Below are positions 20,401-28,940 of a stretch of 64,000 nt of DNA, one piece after another; position 1 is the stretch's first letter; every line of letters begins with the position of its first letter. The position numbers and the translations under genes are program-made. The notes below the pieces were generated by a model that saw only the letters and a list, made by a program, of their open reading frames with translations, was not told the origin of the DNA and searched no databases. This DNA comes from JANRJY01 sp033763735 (GTDB lineage: Bacteria; Bacteroidota; Bacteroidia; Cytophagales; UBA9547), in the NCBI GenBank assembly GCA_033763735.1, contig JANRJY010000104.1, positions 1 through 64,000 on the forward strand. Reading direction: 5' to 3'.

Positions 20401-21531
20401 GTAGATATGGGTTGGAATCCAATTAGAGGTAGATGTGCCCAACGTGCATCAAATCAAGTTACAATTATTGTTTCCCAACGTAATGTTATTAACGGTGTGG
20501 TTACTACTGACGGATTGTATTTAAATCCTTTCAGCGTTGGTGATATGGTTTATATTAATAACTTTAGTGATATATTATCGGGTGCTGCAAATGGAAATTA
20601 TTCAGTTGTCGGTGTTAATGGCAACTTTTTGACGGTAAGTTATCCCGGAGGAAATATTGGAATGTCGTGTAACACCGGGTCAAATACTGAAATCACATTG
20701 GTGTACGCTTCTACTCAAAATGTAAGTATTAAACTACCATGGAGAGATGGAACTACTGATGCAACACCAAACTTTATAAATAACACTAATGATTACTTGA
20801 ACTTAAAGTTAGGTATGCGGCTTGATGGTGGTGCAAATGACGGTAATTTCGCAGATGCCACCCGGTCAATAATTGGTCCATCAAATTCAAATGCATCAGG
20901 AATATTATTAAGTAAAAGTTTTAGCACTTCAACGCTTACTGGAGGGTTAAAATCTCGGTTTTTCAACTTTGGTGGCGCCATAACGGTAACTCCATTACCT
21001 GTTTTAAATATAATAAACTTTGATGCAATCGTTTACAATAAATCAGTAGAGCTTACCTGGAGCTTAAAACATACTAAAAATGATGTAGCATATATAATTC
21101 AAAGAAGTAGTGATGCCAGTAATTTTACCGATTTAATATCTGAAAATTCTTCTAAATCAAAAACCGTTTTTTCAAGAACAGATGATGTGCCATTAAAAGG
21201 CATTTCGTATTATCGTTTAAAAATTGTGAAAGACAATGGAAACCATGAATATAGTGAAATTAAGACTGTTAATTTTGATTCTGAAAGTAATATTTCTCTT
21301 TATCCGAATCCAATAGCCAAAGGTACTTTTTTATCAATTTACAAAACAAATGATACTCCTACGGAAGGGTTCAAGTTTACTTTAATGGATTTGACAGGCA
21401 AAAATATTCTTTCAGGTTGGGTTCAAAATGAAAACAGTATTCTTATTCCGCAGTATTTGAGTGATGGGGTTTATTTCTTGAAAATAGATGACTCCATTTC
21501 ATCACTTACCGAACGACTAATAGTTCGATGA
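17497..21531 (+). CDS. Large T9SS-secreted surface protein, beta-helix/adhesin type
   Basis: The 1344-aa protein starts at TTG 17497. This is the only start giving the clear signal peptide KRLLLILFLTINSLFA. The long central part is rich in Gly, Asn, Ser and Thr and contains two copies of a 'FYWIGKSN..WSNPSNWSLSSGG' type module (N-terminus and about residue 580). In Bacteroidota surface proteins this module precedes stacked beta strands. Residues about 1165-1250 resemble a fibronectin-like fold ('VELTWSLKHTKND...YYRLKIVKDNG'). The last about 75 residues are a T9SS type A sorting domain ('ISLYPNPIAKG', 'SDGVYFLKI'). No catalytic motif is seen, so adhesin or matrix protein is the best description. 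Its stop codon directly abuts that of the convergent K+ channel gene. Confidence 0.85.
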   Translation: MKRLLLILFLTINSLFAANRFYVRNGSGCGGTFNTTSCWSATSGGASGASVPTAADDAIFDANSFTAGGTITLDANMSFNTLDFFNINQNITVANGGNNTITIDNVVSGYSLRWASTASRISTLNANLTFNDDAVNFVFSTPGTGTVTVYGRLQTGASSAATGNFSVTGLSDKQFFWNDWTTSEIHSAIAVFQGVTTFGGNATNTCCTLTNFHENVDFLNDAVISGYISQFCTDDVSGTNARFFGKTTLNEWVRFHEPVKFYGATTVTGRFEHWSSPTNKKMYVAPGASLLFNGPRNGILWECGINANGPVTIARSNTGNAYVGFLARYSGTYPDTFNFVGNAIDFGDYISDNDNNQGVAIYANPVYMTTGSTMILGAFTYLRFDGTYDADGPNTGACTGCYTYPWTCPGTGYNRSTFGNFHMRPFAYVHFNDGNAVWTFNTFSITGNNMVELGSQSTCQMGEASYQIKNLVSSATACAGYNTIRNKVPGIGNYSSTGPRGGNNALVSISGSTTLTGTILQDIVNASNNSLVGITATIDLGGNRPAWITKNGNDWNGSSFPLRNSGNFSFTGVSTSETFYWIGKSNANNNWSNPSNWSLSSGGPPNAGGCIPSTRTNVIFDGNSYSANTQRTVLDGAYQYCKQMTWNLPASASGVMMFGTISGSKLQIWDDLKFSQYMINSFLGTVEFNSETTTSGYTLNTINSTTLDTYNYKGPVYFKNATTQWQLTSDLKAASSFNIVASKVDVSNNGTSSGTFANITVLGNWYLEGAQFSARTGTVHFKGTSTQSVQVWGNDTYMQDAFYNVIFENPSNFNLDSYDSKVFIAPGGSAKFVNGIVRTKTDNDSYHGLIFMKGSKALNYLGQDLATSNYYLLTSPGGPNNAWVTGEVVKWGTEDFVFPVGSDASWYFGHTATQYRPIALTSLTGVSGFNSTNIYNSSYYMGSGGWATTNFVSPLSIVGVNEYWKLGRVDMGWNPIRGRCAQRASNQVTIIVSQRNVINGVVTTDGLYLNPFSVGDMVYINNFSDILSGAANGNYSVVGVNGNFLTVSYPGGNIGMSCNTGSNTEITLVYASTQNVSIKLPWRDGTTDATPNFINNTNDYLNLKLGMRLDGGANDGNFADATRSIIGPSNSNASGILLSKSFSTSTLTGGLKSRFFNFGGAITVTPLPVLNIINFDAIVYNKSVELTWSLKHTKNDVAYIIQRSSDASNFTDLISENSSKSKTVFSRTDDVPLKGISYYRLKIVKDNGNHEYSEIKTVNFDSESNISLYPNPIAKGTFLSIYKTNDTPTEGFKFTLMDLTGKNILSGWVQNENSILIPQYLSDGVYFLKIDDSISSLTERLIVR

Positions 21532-22590
21532 TTAATTGCCTGAACAATAATTCCCCAAAAACTTATCTATTTGCTTTTCAGTACCTAACAATATAAAAAC
21601 ATCTTTTTCAATTATTTTATATTTATCAGAAGGATTAACTAAAAATCCTTTTTTAGAATCGCGAATAGCAATTACCATTGCACCTGTGTTTTCCCTTACT
21701 TTTAATTGCTTGATTGTTTTGTTCTTATATTCAAGTTTTAATTGTTCATGGGCTACTTCCTCTATTTTTAGTTTTGTATTTTCATTTCCTTCAATTAATT
21801 CCATGAATTCAATTACTTCAGGTCCGGTCACATACTTCGCCATGTGAATTCCTCCAATTCGTTCTGGAACTACTACATAATCGGCCCCTGCACGTTTCAA
21901 TTTTCCTTCAGCTGATTCATCGGAAGCTCGGGCAATAATTCTAATATTTGGATTTAACTCCCTGGCAGTAAGCGAAATAAACACATTATCAGCATCACTT
22001 GGAAGGCTTATGATAATTGCAGATGCTTTTGTTATACCCGCATCTATTAAAACATTATCTTCAGTTGCATCAGCAATAAAATAAGTGGCATTATTAATTT
22101 TATCACCTAAGTTTTTTTCAAGTATGGCTCTTTCCTTTTCTAAAATTACTAGATCATAATTACTTTCTAAAAGCTCTTCAAAAGCTTTGCTTCCATTACG
22201 CCCAAATCCACACACAATTACATGATTTTCCATACGCGAAGCTTTGTTTCTTATTTTTAATTTAGCAAATATGTCTTTTAACTCTCCTTCAAAAAAATAA
22301 TGTGTAATAACCGAAACTGAAAACGCAAAGATACCCAGATTCATTAATATATAAAAAGCCGTAAATATCCTTCCATTGGGCGAAAGTGCATGCACTTCAG
22401 TGAATCCTACTGTACCCAAAGTAATTACAGTCATGTAGAATGCATTAAGGAAGCCATAATTTTCAATAAAAATAAAACCAGTCATACCTATGGCAATGCT
22501 TATTAAAAATAGCCCTAAAGCAATAAAAAGCCGATTTAGTCCAGAAAGAAATATAGTGTTATTTGTAAAATTCTTAAATTGGAATTTCAT
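21532..22590 (-). CDS. Potassium channel with RCK (TrkA-N/TrkA-C) domain
   Basis: The 352-aa protein has two membrane helices (about 15-40 and 75-100) flanking a pore loop with the filter-like motif TLGTVGFTEV. The filter reads TVGF rather than the usual TVGY. An RCK domain follows: Rossmann TrkA-N (about 117-235) with the nucleotide-binding VIVCGFGRNGSKAFEEL, and TrkA-C (about 260-345, 'VFILLGTEKQIDKFL'). This is the MthK/Kch-like architecture, in which the cytoplasmic domain gates K+ flux in response to a ligand. The gene ends exactly where the convergent T9SS gene ends, with no spacer. Confidence 0.88.
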   Translation of the reverse strand: MKFQFKNFTNNTIFLSGLNRLFIALGLFLISIAIGMTGFIFIENYGFLNAFYMTVITLGTVGFTEVHALSPNGRIFTAFYILMNLGIFAFSVSVITHYFFEGELKDIFAKLKIRNKASRMENHVIVCGFGRNGSKAFEELLESNYDLVILEKERAILEKNLGDKINNATYFIADATEDNVLIDAGITKASAIIISLPSDADNVFISLTARELNPNIRIIARASDESAEGKLKRAGADYVVVPERIGGIHMAKYVTGPEVIEFMELIEGNENTKLKIEEVAHEQLKLEYKNKTIKQLKVRENTGAMVIAIRDSKKGFLVNPSDKYKIIEKDVFILLGTEKQIDKFLGNYCSGN

Positions 22591-22616
22591 TGAGGACTTA
22601 AGGTTAATACAAAAAG

Positions 22617-23072
22617 CTAAGTACTTATACCAAATTGCTTAAAATGGTGTGTAAAATGCTTGTTATGTGCTACAATCCATTGATCTTTTGTCAAAAATCC
22701 GAAGGTAGGATGATATGGTTTTGAATCAGGATTTCTTAAAAAGAAAGTGTCAAAATGTTCGATATTGACAATCAAATCCATTAATGCATCTTCAAAATAT
22801 ACAAATTGGAGTGCTTGAAGCTCCGTTTTGGTGAAAGGAGACTTAATATTTTGAGGAAATTCATTAGGTCCCATCAGGAACCTTAAGGAGGATGAAAAGT
22901 CAGGTAAAGATTCAGGAATTTCTAATGTTTGTCTGCCGTTGGAGTATTTTATTACCTGAGTAATATGCTCTATCATTTGATGCAAATTCATAGTTCCCCA
23001 TAGTGGCAATTGTTTGGGGTTTGCATTTAAAAAAATATCAGCGATATCAAGTGTTCTGAAATCTGTTATCAT
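22617..23072 (-). CDS. DinB-like DUF1569 family protein
   Basis: The 151-aa soluble protein has a four-helix DinB-like pattern: 'LPLWGTMNLHQMIEHITQVIKYS' at about 22-44 and the C-terminal 'HPTFGFLTKDQW...HNKHFTHHFKQFGI'. The conserved histidines at the end of helix 2 and in the HFTHHFKQFG motif could form a metal site as in DinB-fold proteins. Related short Bacteroidota proteins are annotated DUF1569. The function is unknown. It lies 26 nt upstream of the K+ channel gene on the same strand and is probably co-transcribed with it. Confidence 0.7.
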   Translation of the reverse strand: MITDFRTLDIADIFLNANPKQLPLWGTMNLHQMIEHITQVIKYSNGRQTLEIPESLPDFSSSLRFLMGPNEFPQNIKSPFTKTELQALQFVYFEDALMDLIVNIEHFDTFFLRNPDSKPYHPTFGFLTKDQWIVAHNKHFTHHFKQFGIST

Positions 23073-23110
23073 AACTAAAAGGCGGTAAAATACAAGAAAA
23101 TTTGGTTACC

Positions 23111-26100
23111 TTATTCAAAAGTTTTCCCCAACCAAAAATTGCGACTGTAAAGTCGGCTCACTTTCCATTTTTTATTCACCAAGCTCACAGGTAAATATGC
23201 AAACCAATCTTTAATTGAGGGTGAACTAAAAAAGATATCGTCATCAGTAAAAACTAAATTGTTTTCTTCAGATGCAAGTTTCAAATCGGAATATTCAGAA
23301 ATTAAATATTCTGATTCGTAATTGGCTATCATTTTATTCTTTAAATACCATGAATTACCAAAAACATGGTTTTGAACATCAATTTTATCTGATTTCCCTT
23401 CCGATACATTTCGAGCATATGCCAGATATTTGCGAAGTATCTTAGGTCCTTCATGTAATGTGTTTTCAACCTTTAGTTCCTCAGGCAATATACTTGTCAC
23501 AATTACAATTTTATCTTTTGCTCTTGTTACAGCAACATTCAATCTATTTTCACCACCTACGAGGTTAAGCAGTCCAAATTGAAGATTAAGTTTACCAGCT
23601 TTGTCCCTGGCATACCCCACGCTAAACATTATTATATCACGTTCGTCCCCCTGAACATTTTCAATATTTTTAATGAACAAATTTTTGGGTTTTTTCCAAT
23701 GTTGCTTCTGAATTTTTGATTCAATCAGGTTTTCAATAAGTATTTGTTGCTGCATATTGAAAGTAACCACCCCGATTTCTTTATCAGGAAAGGCATTTTG
23801 ATGAATTTCTATTTGACGAATAATTTCTTCGGCCTCAGTTAAATTGCTGTTATTGTGCCATATGCCATCTACTTTGACGAATTGTATTGCTTTAGCTTCT
23901 TGAATTGCCTCGGGAATTAATCTTAACTTATTCTTGTAAAATTCTTGATTTGAAAATCTGATCAGCTCCGGATATTTGCTTCTATAATGTTCACACAACA
24001 TAACTTGAGGCAAAAATTTATCAGCCAAATTAAGCAATGAATCAATCTCTGTTTCAGGGGTTTCATCACTTTCGTCTTCCCATCGAGGTTTGTACAAATC
24101 ATTGGGCATGAGCTGCTTATCATCGCCTACGATCATTATTTGTTGTGCTCTATAAATGGCTGGTATAGCTTTTTCAACAAAACATTGGGAAGCCTCATCA
24201 AATACTACTAAATCAAATTTTGCATCAATATCAAATATAGCAGAAACCGTTTCGGGGGACGCTAACCAAACGGGTAACAAATCAGTAACTTCCTCATAAT
24301 GTGTTTGTATGAGTTTACGCAAAGGCCATATTTTTTTCTTTTTGGTTACCTGATGTTTCAAATCGCGATAAGTAATCTGATTGCGAAGTCGGTTGAATTC
24401 AAGATTTTTGTAGGTATTTTCTCTTGCTTTGATAAGCACAATTTCGTTTGCCAATTTTTCCTTTTCAGCAATCAATTTTTGGAGCTTATTTTCGAGATTA
24501 TTAAATGCAGGTGTTGATACTTTTTGCAATACAGGATGCTTATGCTCAACATCTTCAATCCAACTCAGATATGCTTGATTTTGAATTTGATTGCACCATT
24601 CATTTGGATTTGTATGGACTAATTGATTTAATAAAGTCCTTTCGGATGAATTTAAATTTTTAACCAACTGATGATATGCAACAATCGTATCGAAATGCAA
24701 ATTAAAAAGGCTAGTTATTTTAGTTAAGTTGGATTTTTCTAAAAATTGCTCAATTACTTTTACCTCAAAATATTTATTCCATTGTATATAATCCAAGTTA
24801 AATTCATTGATTACTCCAACAAAATCATTCAGCTTGAATATCCAAATATCTAAATGCCTTTTGAACACAATATCAATACTATTAAAAAAGATAGAATTAT
24901 TCATAAACTCCTGTAATTCAATGCATTTACTCAAATAGATTGAAAATTTTTCTTTTGAATTTGATTCATAAATATCTAAGCCATACCGATCAAAAAAATA
25001 GTCAATTTGCTCAGATAATTTTATAGATTGATTCAAATGTTGACTCAAATTTGAAAGCTCTGAAATTTGAAATGTTAAATTGTATTCTTTAAGAATTGTG
25101 ATTACTTCTTTTCCTTTTTTTGATATCCATTTGAAATAAAAATGTGTATAAAAAATGTTCATTTGTGACAATGCATATTCTATTTTCTTTAATTTGGAAC
25201 ATAACAATTCTATTTTATCATACTTAGCACCTTTTTCGAATAAAACAAGAATACCTTTTATCTTCTTAATTAATTGATTAAGTGCAACTTCAGGTTTTTC
25301 ATGGTTAAAAACATAAGTTGCAATATCAACAGCATTGTTATCCTTACAAAAATCATTAAACCGATTGAGCTCCAGATTATGGCTATTAATAGTCATAATC
25401 TCAACATATGAAACTTCAAAACCAACTGTATTTAATTTTTGAGAATGGTTATAAAAAACTGTAGGAGCATTTTTTAATATTTCAAGAATTTTGATTCTAT
25501 CAAATGTTCCAAAATTGCTATAATCAATTGAATTCCAATAGTTTGAATCGTAATCATTTAAAATTATACGGTAAGCAACTATTTCGTTTAATTTAGTTAT
25601 GAGATTATCTAGTTTGGTTTTATCCAAATTTTTAATAATCTCATTGTTTTGATAATTTTTATCAGCAATCGAACAATTCAAATACATTTCCTTTACGGAT
25701 ATTCCATACTTTGAATTTTCAAAAAGTGCATCTTTAAATTCATTTAATTCGGAGGTCAAAGCATCAATTTCACGAGATATTTGCAAAAATGATCTTTCCA
25801 AATAAATAGCATCCAGTGAGTTATTTGCATTTTGGTATGCTTCCAATTGTTCAATTTGATTCAAAAGTGCGTCAAATACCCGCCTTCTATCCGTTTTGAA
25901 ATCATGAACAACTGTGCAAAAATGTTGCAAACCAGCCATTTGAAGCCTTTCATAAATCACGTCCAATGCTACTTTTTTCTGACAAATAACCAATACACGT
26001 TTCCGTTTTGCAATCATGTCAGATATCACATTACATATTAGTTGTGATTTGCCTGTTCCGGGAGGACCTTGCACTACCAAACTTGTACCTTCGGCTAATT

Positions 26101-26992
26101 TACGCAATGCATTTTCCTGATAAGCATCGATTTTAAAAGGGGTGAATATATTTTCTTCTTTTATTAGTTTGATTTTATCAGAATTCAAAGAGTCGAACCA
26201 ATCACTAAATGTATTAAAATTACTTTTTTCAATAATTGAATCATAGTCAGCAGAAATTACCGAACCCGATTGTTGAAAAAATCCTATCAATGCTTCTGGA
26301 ATTAACTTTAGCTGACCTACACCGTAGTGCAATTCAATTTCTCCTTTTTTATAATTGTAAAAAGCTTGAATTTTATTGAGGTATAAATCTTGATTGAAAT
26401 TAATTTCAAGACTTGATTTTTTTAAAAACTGATAGAGTTCATTTCTGAATGTCAACAAATCATCAAAATCATTCTCAAAAAAAGCCTCAAAACTTTCAAT
26501 GTCAACACTTACTTTATTGAAATGCGCATAAGCCAATAAAAAACTATGATTAAAAACAGGAGGTTCATCAATTCTTTTGCAAATTTCCCAATGTTTGAAA
26601 TCATTAATTTGAATTGAAATCGGATAAAAAATTAAAGGACATCGAACAACACTCCCATCATTAAATTGTCCTGTTACAAATGGGTAACAAATATACAGAT
26701 CATTAGCCCCAAGTTCATCAAACACAAATTGCTGCTTACGTGAAATGTTTCGTAATTTTTTACTTAGTTCATTATTATCTGCATCTCTGCTATCAATATA
26801 TGGTGCAATTTTGATTGGTTTGTTGGCACAAATTATTTTTTCTAATATTTCAAAAGAGGTTTGACCTTGAACATAATCCAGTTCGGTCAAATTAAAGTCA
26901 TTGGCAACAGACAATTTATGCAACACCAACGAACGATTGTTTGCGGTAAGATTGGTTAACTTTTTTTGGTATGTTTTTAATATCGAATTCAA
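23111..26992 (-). CDS. Large SF1 DNA2/Upf1-like helicase/ATPase
   Basis: The 1293-aa cytoplasmic protein has Walker A GPPGTGKS at residues 309-316. A long insertion of largely helical sequence (about 400-880) follows. Then come the Walker B region 'FDLVVFDEASQCFVEKAIP', 'QIMIVGDDKQLMPNDLY' (motif III), and C-terminal SF1 motifs 'NVQGDERDIIMFSVGYA' and 'NRLNVAVTRAKDKIVIV'. These place it with AAA_11/AAA_12 (Upf1/Dna2-like) superfamily 1 helicases. The N-terminal 280 residues resemble the DUF4011-type region often found in such enzymes. No nuclease motif is clear, although the C-terminal about 100 residues are unassigned. Similar big helicases occur both as housekeeping and as phage-defence genes. 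No other defence gene is next to it. Confidence 0.85.
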   Translation of the reverse strand: MNSILKTYQKKLTNLTANNRSLVLHKLSVANDFNLTELDYVQGQTSFEILEKIICANKPIKIAPYIDSRDADNNELSKKLRNISRKQQFVFDELGANDLYICYPFVTGQFNDGSVVRCPLIFYPISIQINDFKHWEICKRIDEPPVFNHSFLLAYAHFNKVSVDIESFEAFFENDFDDLLTFRNELYQFLKKSSLEINFNQDLYLNKIQAFYNYKKGEIELHYGVGQLKLIPEALIGFFQQSGSVISADYDSIIEKSNFNTFSDWFDSLNSDKIKLIKEENIFTPFKIDAYQENALRKLAEGTSLVVQGPPGTGKSQLICNVISDMIAKRKRVLVICQKKVALDVIYERLQMAGLQHFCTVVHDFKTDRRRVFDALLNQIEQLEAYQNANNSLDAIYLERSFLQISREIDALTSELNEFKDALFENSKYGISVKEMYLNCSIADKNYQNNEIIKNLDKTKLDNLITKLNEIVAYRIILNDYDSNYWNSIDYSNFGTFDRIKILEILKNAPTVFYNHSQKLNTVGFEVSYVEIMTINSHNLELNRFNDFCKDNNAVDIATYVFNHEKPEVALNQLIKKIKGILVLFEKGAKYDKIELLCSKLKKIEYALSQMNIFYTHFYFKWISKKGKEVITILKEYNLTFQISELSNLSQHLNQSIKLSEQIDYFFDRYGLDIYESNSKEKFSIYLSKCIELQEFMNNSIFFNSIDIVFKRHLDIWIFKLNDFVGVINEFNLDYIQWNKYFEVKVIEQFLEKSNLTKITSLFNLHFDTIVAYHQLVKNLNSSERTLLNQLVHTNPNEWCNQIQNQAYLSWIEDVEHKHPVLQKVSTPAFNNLENKLQKLIAEKEKLANEIVLIKARENTYKNLEFNRLRNQITYRDLKHQVTKKKKIWPLRKLIQTHYEEVTDLLPVWLASPETVSAIFDIDAKFDLVVFDEASQCFVEKAIPAIYRAQQIMIVGDDKQLMPNDLYKPRWEDESDETPETEIDSLLNLADKFLPQVMLCEHYRSKYPELIRFSNQEFYKNKLRLIPEAIQEAKAIQFVKVDGIWHNNSNLTEAEEIIRQIEIHQNAFPDKEIGVVTFNMQQQILIENLIESKIQKQHWKKPKNLFIKNIENVQGDERDIIMFSVGYARDKAGKLNLQFGLLNLVGGENRLNVAVTRAKDKIVIVTSILPEELKVENTLHEGPKILRKYLAYARNVSEGKSDKIDVQNHVFGNSWYLKNKMIANYESEYLISEYSDLKLASEENNLVFTDDDIFFSSPSIKDWFAYLPVSLVNKKWKVSRLYSRNFWLGKTFE

Positions 26993-27045
26993 AGCGTAGA
27001 ATTAACTACAAATAACCACAAAAATGACTTAAAAAAAATGATTAA

Positions 27046-28515
27046 TTATTTGGGCAAATGTTTGTGTCGGTTGGGAATGGTTAAAGTAAATACCGATCCT
27101 TCTCCATATTCAGATTTCACCTCAATTGTACCATGCAATTTGTACACAATTTGTTGAACCACATATAATCCTAAACCGGAACCTCCATTATTATCTGCTC
27201 CTTTAAAAAACATGTCAAATACTTTATCAATATACTGCGGCTTTATTCCAATACCATTATCAATAAACGATACAACCGCAACATCTTCATTTACATTAAT
27301 ATTGATTTTGATAAAAGAGTCAGCCATTTTTAGATTTTGAAACTTTATTGCGTTTGAAAGTATATTGCTAAATAATATAGATATACGCATTTTATCAGAT
27401 ACAAAATCGGCATTTTGGCTTACTGAAAATATTTTTTGAATTCTATTAAAATATTCTTTTTCCTGAAGCATGTCTATTTGATCATGATAAATTTCTTCAA
27501 AATCGACCAAATCAAACTCAATATCCATTTTATTGTTTCTGGAGTAATTAGTCATGTCAGACACATAATTGTCCAATTTTTCGACAGAAATATTTATTAA
27601 GTCAAGATATTTTACCTTTTTCAGATCGTCTTTCTCCATTTTTATGAGATTAACCAACCCTTTAATGGATTTCATCGGTGATTTCAAATCGTGTGAAGCA
27701 CGATATAAAAAATTATCGAGTTCCGTATTTGCCTTAACTAGTTCAATTTCAGCTAATTTTCTATCGTCTATAGGAGTAGCAATAGCCAATAAAAACTCAG
27801 GTTTTTTTGAATCATCCAAAGAAATAATTCTCTGGCGCATTTGCACCCATTGAATAGAGTTATCTTTACATTTCACCCTAAACTCAACTTCTTCCGGCAG
27901 ACTACTTTTATTTTCAAGTACTCTTTTCCAATGTTCGTCCATTAATTGTGAATCATCTGAATGAATCAAATCAGGTGGACTAAGTGATAAAAATTCATCC
28001 CTGGAGTAGCCAAATACCATGTCTTTATTAAAATAAATCGATTTTTTTGATTTCATGTCAATCAAGTTGATAATATCAGGAGAAAAATCAGCAATCATCT
28101 TGAATTTTTCTTCATTATATCTTAAAATGTCATAAACAGGAGTTTCTTTAGAAACAGCATCTGCGTTCTTTTTAAAAGAATTTGCATTGATAGCTGAATC
28201 AATTACTGTAAATCCGTCTTTTGATTTAAGTATTTCCAATTGGTTTGAATCACTATGTTGATTCAAAATCAATACTGGTATTTTGGTTGTATAATTTGAA
28301 ATATAATTAAATACCTGTAAACACAATTTTTCAGTAATTGCATGAAAAAACACTACTAATGCACTTGGTATGGTGTCTTTTATAATTTTTTCAAACGAAT
28401 TTATTGTAGAAATATCACCCAAAACACCATTTTTAAGATCATTAAAATAATAATCTGATTGGTTGGAACCGGAAAGGTTATATCCAACTAGGAGTATGTT
28501 ACTATTGGCTATCAC
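27046..28515 (-). CDS. PAS-domain sensor histidine kinase with N-terminal pseudo-receiver region
   Basis: The 489-aa protein has no membrane helix and so is cytoplasmic. The first about 120 residues follow a receiver-like alternating strand/helix pattern ('NILLVGYNLSG...PVLILNQHSD') but lack the expected phospho-acceptor pattern. A PAS/PAC domain (about 140-255, 'SPDIINLIDMKSK...GYSRDEF') precedes HisKA with the H-box 'YRASHDLKSPMKSIKG' (His275) and a HATPase_c domain with N-box 'NILSNAIKFQ', 'DNGIGI' and 'GSGLGLYVV'. No response regulator is adjacent, so the partner is encoded elsewhere. The gene is divergent from the 3126-aa GH30-like gene across a 425-bp spacer. Confidence 0.88.
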   Translation of the reverse strand: MIANSNILLVGYNLSGSNQSDYYFNDLKNGVLGDISTINSFEKIIKDTIPSALVVFFHAITEKLCLQVFNYISNYTTKIPVLILNQHSDSNQLEILKSKDGFTVIDSAINANSFKKNADAVSKETPVYDILRYNEEKFKMIADFSPDIINLIDMKSKKSIYFNKDMVFGYSRDEFLSLSPPDLIHSDDSQLMDEHWKRVLENKSSLPEEVEFRVKCKDNSIQWVQMRQRIISLDDSKKPEFLLAIATPIDDRKLAEIELVKANTELDNFLYRASHDLKSPMKSIKGLVNLIKMEKDDLKKVKYLDLINISVEKLDNYVSDMTNYSRNNKMDIEFDLVDFEEIYHDQIDMLQEKEYFNRIQKIFSVSQNADFVSDKMRISILFSNILSNAIKFQNLKMADSFIKININVNEDVAVVSFIDNGIGIKPQYIDKVFDMFFKGADNNGGSGLGLYVVQQIVYKLHGTIEVKSEYGEGSVFTLTIPNRHKHLPK

Positions 28516-28940
28516 AAAAATTAAGAGATAGAAATTTGGGGTTTGATGTATGTATTCGTAAAAATTGTAATAAATGTTACATAAAAAAGATAAAAAAGAT
28601 AACGGAGAAATAATTTATCATTAATAATGTCTGTAATATGATTTGTAGCTTAATATAATTCAGTAAATGATAAATTCATTACGGAAAAGTAACATGAAAT
28701 TTCTTAAATCTATCTAATTATTAACCTGTAAACCAATTAAAAATCCCGAATTAATTATTTTATATTTAAATGACAACCTAAAATTATATGGCTATAGCTT
28801 TAAAAATCAAGCATATTTTAACTAAATTTTTAAAATTAAAATAATATTATTTTTTCATTGAATAATACCATTTTTTATTTATATTAGATAAACAAATAAG
28901 CTTTCAAATTATAAAATATTACGCTTAAATAACTAATAAA
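28516..28940. other. 425-bp AT-rich divergent spacer with one long-range inverted repeat
   Basis: This is the only gap over 300 bp. It separates the divergent histidine kinase and giant GH30-like genes and holds no ORF or RNA gene that I recognise. One perfect 11-bp inverted repeat is present, AATTTATCATT (28612-28622) and AATGATAAATT (28666-28676), with a 43-nt loop. A promoter-like TATATTAG (one mismatch to TAnnTTTG) lies about 60 nt before the ATG at 28941. Given the very low GC content, both could be chance. Confidence 0.4.

Noticed and set aside
21521..21540. Abutting convergent stop codons of the T9SS gene and the K+ channel gene as a sign of frameshift or truncation
   Set aside because: Both proteins end with complete, normal C-terminal domains, so this is simply compact convergent packing.
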